Assembly (NCBI GenBank): GCA_947179485.1
Contig: OX359246.1
Coordinates: 52,865,632 to 52,929,631 of the forward strand
Reading direction: 5' to 3'
Source: Allacma fusca
Taxonomy: Eukaryota; Arthropoda; Collembola; Symphypleona; Sminthuridae
DNA length: 64,000 nucleotides
Every line of letters starts with the position of its first letter. Positions within the stretch are counted from its first letter, which is position 1. Positions 59,438 through 64,000 of this stretch are shown here, piece by piece. The notes under the pieces were generated by a model that was not told where the DNA came from, searched no databases, and worked only from the letters and a program-made list of their open reading frames with translations. Made by a program: the position numbers and the translations under genes.

Positions 59438-60007
59438 TAGGCATGAGCACATCGAGACAGCAAATCGAGATTCTCGATATTCTCGATCTTTTTTTACCAT
59501 CGAGACTAATCGAGACATCTCGATAATTTATCGAGAATCTTGTTAATTTTTCGTCTCGATAAAATGCGCATACGCGTCAAAAAAGCGGATACTCTGTATA
59601 AGAATGCTAAACTCATAGAGTCTGAACAATGGTGGAAAATGTTTTACTGAATTCGGATGTTAACTCTTCAATGAAAAAAATATTGCTGCAGTGAATTTAA
59701 AAATATTTCGGTGGAGAAAATTAATTTCACATCACATCCAAGAGGATCAGGAGAAAATTATATCGAGAGAACTACATTAATATTATAGTTTTAAATAAGT
59801 TGTGGTTTTAATGAATACGGGGACTTGCAAAATTAACCACTATGTACATTTTTGTCCCCTTATTCAATAATTTTGGGCTGTCTCGATTGTCTCGATATGA
59901 ATGTGTTCTCGATGTCTCGATTTATAAAATTCTCGATCTCGATATTTTGTTCTAAAACATGAACAAGACTATCGAGAATTTTAAATGATTCGAGACACTC
60001 ATGCCTA
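59438..60007. mobile_element. hAT MITE, word TCGAGA, copy 2 (570 bp)
   Basis: Ends TAGGCATGAGCACATCGAGA and TTCGAGACACTCATGCCTA; flanks TTTGATAT (59430-59437) and CTTGATAT (60008-60015) match at 7 of 8. About 99% identical to the copy in intron 4, same orientation. Its own termini are intact, unlike the TATGC start of copy 1. Confidence 0.94.
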
Positions 60008-60346
60008 CTTGATATATGCGTGTCCGTCATCTCGATAACTGCCGCACCATTGTCACCAGGCAATTCAATAGTTTCAAGAGCGAAGTGACACTAAGGTGCC
60101 CATTGTGATCGTTCTGTCGTCCAAACCTTGAATATCCATTATGAGATCATTATTCCACGCATTTGAAATTTAAGTGCGTTCCATGTATCCTACAATTCCT
60201 ACATTAGTTACTCTATTCTATGTTTTACTTTTGAGTATGAAATATAACATTTAACCCATCTGTGATTTTACACTTTACTGATATAATGTTTTATTTATAC
60301 AGTCCTTATACTTGACGTGAGTTAATGTTTTGTGGTTTTGTTGTAG

Positions 60347-60502
60347 AAATCCTGAGAAGTGTGAGAAACCAAGCTCGGTGGGGAACGTGGATTTATTGTG
60401 CCAGCATAAAATGTTCAAATATCCAATTCATTTGATGGAAGGACTGAGAAATATTCGCAAACGGGTCTCTTCTTTTACTTTTGAAGACAGTAAGGTCTGC
60501 AA
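60347..60502 (+). CDS. USP48: USP48 exon 7 (third DUSP start)
   Basis: Acceptor GTTTTGTTGTAG. Encodes residues 823-874: RNPEKCEKPSSVGNVDLLCQ then HKMFKYPIHLMEGL and a basic RNIRKRV. SSVGNxxLLCxH is a conserved USP48 block, which ties this exon to exon 6 across 38.7 kb. Donor GCAA|GTGAGT, phase 2. Intron 7 is 98 bp. Confidence 0.92.
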
Positions 60503-60600
60503 GTGAGTGTCATTCCAACTATCAAATTATTTTGCATATAATCTAATTAGATTATTTAGATGAACTGAAGAAGTTTTAAACTACTCTGATCTTTAATCAG

Positions 60601-60722
60601 GTGGTTACTAGTAAAACAAGAGGAGTGGGCTTTCATTCAAGATCTATTTTCTGTTGACTTTGATATTAAAATCACTGTTGCGGCAAACATTGGGCACGAT
60701 TGTGATTATGTATATTTCCCGG
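60601..60722 (+). CDS. USP48: USP48 exon 8 (third DUSP)
   Basis: Acceptor ATCTTTAATCAG. Encodes residues 875-915: KWLLVKQEEWAFIQDLFSVD then FDIKITVAANIGHDCDYVY, matching the WxxEWxxIQxLFxVDxxIKI block of USP48. Proposed donor CCCG|GTATGA (ends with G at 60722, phase 1); the frame would otherwise stop 24 bases later. No later exon with the CPEC-type or ubiquitin-like part was found before 64000. Confidence 0.88.
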
Positions 60723-61390
60723 GTATGATACAAGTTACACTAATGTAAAATTACAACTTTTCGTCTGCCTCGTTCGTGAATGTTTTTTTCACACGGCTTC
60801 CCCCCGTGAAAAGTGGACTCTCATAGGCGCGAAATATATACATACATGTACGTTGCAAAACAATCATAGGTGGGCCATTTTGTCTCTCTCAACCTTTTTG
60901 TGTGGGTTACACAATACTAACACTGTACAGCCAACTATTGTTGGCTAGTAAGTTGAGATGACAGCAAATAGTACATGCAATAGCTAGCTGCGCAGTGCTA
61001 TGGTCGTGGACGCATCAAGAGCGCGCAAATATTTGATTCTTACCATCACGAAGACTATCCACTCGTTCAACTTACAATTAGAAGAGAGGATAATCTACTC
61101 GGAATCTTCCTCGTCACCAATCAAGCGACACGTTACGAATTAATCTGGCCCTAACCCTCGTCAGGGGTTTTTTACGGGCGAAGCTAAGCTGATTGTCCGT
61201 AATGCGAATGTCGCGTCGGGACCTGCTTGTCTGTCACCACGATGACTGCCGACTGCCGAGACAATGACACCAGGCAATTCAAATTTCTTGTAGTATAGAT
61301 TGGGTCAAAAGCATAGCTGTTCACGAGCTCCCCAAGTCCAGTCTATCCTTATTACTATTGACCACTTTCTCTGATTTAAACTTTCGCGGC
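60723..61390 (+). other. USP48 intron 8, start; possible MITE debris
   Basis: CAGCCAACTATTGTTGGCT (60931-60949) is a near palindrome like those at 46790 and 47080, and ACAATTAGAAGAGAGGATAA near 61074 resembles the outer end of the MITE at 46686-46946. No coding sequence recognised. Confidence 0.4.
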
Positions 61391-61479
61391 CTTGGCTTTA
61401 CAATTCAAACCTTCGCGGCTTTGGCTTTACAATTCAAACCTTCGCGGCTCATTTCCCTATATAGCAACCCGCTATGTAC
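61391..61479. repeat. pogo-like repeat with 30-bp tandem duplication
   Basis: TTGGCTTTACAATTCAAACC then TTCGCGGC is present twice in tandem (61391-61450), then GCTCATTTCCCTATATAGCA leads to CTATGTAC. Reverse paralogue at 51740-51815, where the 30-bp unit is single. Confidence 0.85.
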
Positions 61480-62315
61480 TAGTGTTGGCAAGTGCGATAC
61501 GATATTATCGCAAATATCGCCAAAAATATGTGCGATATTAGTGGCGATACTTATCGCCAATCATGTCGAGAATATCGGGTATCGCCAATGGAAACTATTT
61601 TAAACTCCAAGTACTTTCTGGCATATTTCTTTCGCGCGAGTCAAGTAAAAGGGTGCATAAGCAAGCATGCCGTCGCTGAAGAGGCAAAATGGAGTATGTG
61701 CGCATGCTTTTGTACAGCACTTAGACCATTTTGCCTCTTCATCGACGAAATCCTCTACCTTTTGTTTTTACAACAATACAATTCGATAACTTGTAGCAGG
61801 AAAAACTTTTGAATGGTTCAATTAAAAATTTTTAAACAAGCGTAGAATGTCTCATATAAACCCTGGATGTGCAACTTGAGTTTATAATTTAAAATGTTCA
61901 CAATTTTGAAAAATTCGGAATTTTAAAAAAACATTTAAAATTTAAAACTCATATATTAGATGCCATACAACCACATTTTTGAAAAGCTTCCAGAAAAGTA
62001 GAAAGTATTTTTAAAATTTCAGTAACAGCACATGACAGCCACAATGGTTGTCTTAGATGTAATATAGGTATAAAATTCAATATTTTGCATGCTAGCTTCG
62101 CTCTCCATGTAATCGCCCAGTGATTACAACATTCAGATTTTTCATATATAATGACAACGCTAATAGCTAGTTCTGTTGATGTTAACTCTATATTTCATGT
62201 TCTAATTCGCTTATCGTATCGGCGATACCTGATATTATCGCAAATATCGCAAAATTGCATTCTACCGATACCGATATTCCTAATACTGCCAAACTGGCGA
62301 TACTTGCCAACCCTA
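61480..62315. mobile_element. hAT MITE (TAGTGTTGGCAAG), word CGATAT
   Basis: Ends TAGTGTTGGCAAGTGCGATA and CGATACTTGCCAACCCTA; the TSD CTATGTAC (61472-61479, 62316-62323) is exact. CGATATTATCGC words at both ends. Confidence 0.95.
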
Positions 62316-62735
62316 CTATGTACTAGGGATGCCAAATACGATAACGCCGAGACGATATTCTCGGAAATATCGCCACTTTACCACCGATAAAACTTGCGAT
62401 AAAAATCGCCAAATGTGCCGAGAATATCGGTGTCTCGCAAATATCAATTTCCATACTTGGGCCTGTTTTTAATGCGCCTTCGCTAGCGCGGTTAAATGAT
62501 AATAATACAAAAGGATTCACCTAAATGGCATACACGCATTACTGGCTTAAAAAGTGCTGCTGTACAGCTCCTTCACTAGAAACATTTCACGTATACAGTA
62601 CGCACAACTGCACACATGTATTGCCACCGTCAACAATAATTGTACTCGCAGTCTCCATCTCATTTCTATCCGACGCATTTCCGGTTTAATAATGTATTTT
62701 AATGAAACAACAATCGTTTATAATAATTAGTGAAA

Positions 62736-62918
62736 ATGAGCGGAATCAACGGAGGGGGTAAAATACATAGAATTAAAAATTTAAATGCAGATCTCATGAA
62801 CAAAGTTTATAACTCGAAGGATTACGCCAAATATCGTGGAAAATATGGAAACAGAGCTCAGGTTTGGGAATATTTTCTGCTAAGAAAAGATTGTTTTAAG
62901 GCATTGTGTAAACTGTAA
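62736..62918 (+). pseudogene. BED zinc-finger remnant, copy 2
   Basis: 60 codons from MSGINGGGK to CFKALCKL then stop, with intact VWEYFLLRKD and the first Cys of CxxC. The stop replaces the second Cys. Beyond it the frame gives MTYYLKSVRSVKL, where the two His positions read Tyr and Arg. Better preserved at the N-terminus than the copy at 29028-29280. Confidence 0.6.
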
Positions 62919-63034
62919 AACAGATCCAGTATTTATACCAACTACGGAAAATAATACTCGATATGACATACTATCTCAAATCAGTGCGTAGTGTCAAGTT
63001 AGGTGAAGAGCCACCGAATTCGGTTGTTTAAGAA

Positions 63035-63139
63035 TTGTACGTGCCAGAAGATGCTGACTTGGATGACAACACTAGTTTCGTCACCGCACAATCTGACTTG
63101 GAGGATTGCTCGGATCTGTTCTTTGACGCAGAGAATTAA
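63035..63139 (+). pseudogene. Acidic C-terminal tail, copy 2
   Basis: LYVPEDADLDDNTSFVTA then QSDLEDCSDLFFDAEN and stop; 29 of 34 residues match the copy at 30863-30967, with no indel. Confidence 0.5.
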
Positions 63140-63363
63140 TTTGTTACGTTATATGAAGATAGCTTTTCATAAGCTTGCAGTAAGCTTCCTTATAACCTGC
63201 AGTTTTCGTTAATTTATTGACAACTGCTTTGTTTTGATATAAATTTAATTGAATCGCTTTGGAATTATTACGTTATAAATTTCCCCAGCATATCTAATTT
63301 CAATGAAGACAGGGTCTAAAATGTGATTTGCCCGAGAACGATAACTGCGATATGAGATGAATG

Positions 63364-64000
63364 ATATGAATATATAGCAAAGCAAGTCGGGGGTATATAC
63401 AGCAAGCCGAGAAGCACAGCGGGCTGAAAGGCTGAAACTCTGTGGCAGAGGAGAGCTTTTTCAGCTCGCTCTGCTTCTCGACTAAATACCAACTGCTTGC
63501 AGCCTAATGGATCGACTGGAAGTTCAGCACAGCGTACAATATTACACAATTTTAGATTGTCACTTAAAAGCGCTAATCATAATTATTACAAACATTAGAC
63601 ATAAATCATCGAATTTGGATTAAAGTAAGTCTGGTACATAGTGAGAAAAACTACGTTCGGTTACAGCACTGAAAAATTTGATGAGGAGAATTTTAATAAC
63701 TGAACTTTGAACACATAAGTGTGGGATTCTTATTATAAAAAAATTAATGGAATTGAACGAACTTATTGCAACACTTTTTATATTTAACGTCAGATAAGTT
63801 CTCAGAATTTGTAATGCTGAAGTTATTTGCTCACTATTTTCTAATTACAAGCCTTAACATCCATACATTTGATCTTTATATCCCCCACAAATATCATTAG
63901 GAACATACATGTACAAAGGGCATACCAAGGTTATTTTTGACCCCCTTTGGAAAATCAAAAAAATCCTAGACCCCCGGGCCTGGCCGGAGGGTCATGACGT
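63364..64000. other. pogo-like repeat remnant, then unassigned
   Basis: 63370-63402 continues the repeat seen at 51700-51735 (GTATATACAGC). 63405-63490 has AGCAGAGCGAGCTG-type partial inverted symmetry. The last 60 bases become GC-rich (CCCCCGGGCCTGGCCGGAGG) and may begin another element. Confidence 0.4.

Larger units (their letters stand above)
21642..60346 (+). other. USP48 intron 6, about 38.7 kb
   Basis: Donor AG|GTAAAC at 21642, acceptor TTGTTGTAG ending at 60346. The split codon AG|A (Arg) is restored and the protein continues as RNPEKCEKPSSVGN, matching the conserved SSVGN block, so the two sides belong to one gene. Its content is one minisatellite, one 5.5 kb satellite, about twenty transposons and a broken LINE; I find no other host gene inside. 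Confidence 0.9.
17951..60722 (+). other. USP48: USP48 gene, 5' eight exons (incomplete at 3')
   Basis: Ubiquitin-specific protease 48 is a nuclear cysteine protease that removes ubiquitin from chromatin and signalling proteins. Joining the exons at GT-AG sites gives one open frame of about 915 residues; vertebrate USP48 has about 1035. Visible parts in order: N-terminal MAP...WKWV and PEEV; Cys box NLGTTCYVNALLQLW (catalytic Cys97); QQDAQEF box; zinc-finger CxxC pairs (CKAC, CPSC); His box SGHYVAHI (His347) and FNDE (about 364-366); Lys-rich linker; three DUSP-like blocks (exon 4 end, exons 4-6, exons 7-8). The end of the last DUSP block and the C-terminal ubiquitin-like domain are outside the window. 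Splice phases agree at all seven junctions. All catalytic residues are present, so it looks functional. Confidence 0.95.
62324..63363. mobile_element. BED hAT element, copy 2, right end lost
   Basis: Begins TAGGGATGCCAAATACGATA directly after the right CTATGTAC of the previous element. Collinear with 28585-31246 but without the nested 10-bp-TSD element. Homology stops at GAGATGAATG (63363), before GGCGATAACTGGCATCCCTA. The sequence that follows (ATATAGCAAAGCAAGTCGG) is the pogo-like repeat that should lie beyond the target. Confidence 0.87.

Noticed and set aside
61640..61745. Inverted GAGGCAAAATGG...CCATTTTGCCTC stem as an ncRNA
   Set aside because: It lies inside the hAT MITE 61480-62315, so the symmetry is more simply transposon structure.
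1..64000. tRNA and rRNA genes
   Set aside because: I saw no cloverleaf with A and B box sequences and no rRNA core motif, although a covariance search could find what the eye misses.

Overview
The window is eukaryotic nuclear DNA from an animal, most likely an arthropod. It is AT-rich, has GT-AG introns and a metazoan-type USP48 gene, and is packed with cut-and-paste DNA transposon remnants. I cannot name the species.

One protein gene is clear: the ubiquitin hydrolase USP48 on the + strand. Eight exons can be joined in frame from the start codon at 17951 to 60722, giving about 915 residues; the C-terminus lies beyond the window. Introns 1-5 and 7 are 87-727 bp, but intron 6 is about 38.7 kb (21642-60346) and makes up most of the window. 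Upstream there is a possible CCAAT-box promoter at about 17316-17404, with a 3.2 kb Mutator-like element inserted right next to it. At the left edge two minus-strand ORFs (63-878) may be exons of an unknown gene.

Layout: 1-17248 is intergenic DNA full of nested transposons; 17258-21641 is the USP48 promoter and exons 1-6; 21772-22345 is a GTCCGGAC minisatellite; about 22604-28080 is a 53/106/213 bp satellite holding a 1762 bp tandem duplication; 28585-60007 is a dense field of nested transposons plus a broken LINE reverse transcriptase; 60347-60722 holds exons 7-8; the rest is more transposons.

The most striking feature is a set of at least 26 hAT-type elements that I could delimit to the base by terminal inverted repeats (TIRs) and matching 8-bp target-site duplications (TSDs; 23 exact, 3 with one mismatch). 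Almost every family is filled, especially near its ends and in both orientations, with its own short degenerate 'word' (ACCCGT, TTCCGG, CGATAT, TATCCG, TCGAGA, GGGCAT, GGTTTAAACC, AACTTGA, CTTCCTTC, AATTCAGTTC and others). TIRs and words seem to vary independently. I infer that the words are amplified transposase-binding sites. Three pieces of hAT transposase (two degenerate BED fingers and one hATC dimerisation domain) and one Tigger/CENP-B fragment remain as possible sources. Several insertions can be ordered in time by nesting, and three are confirmed by empty sites elsewhere in the window.
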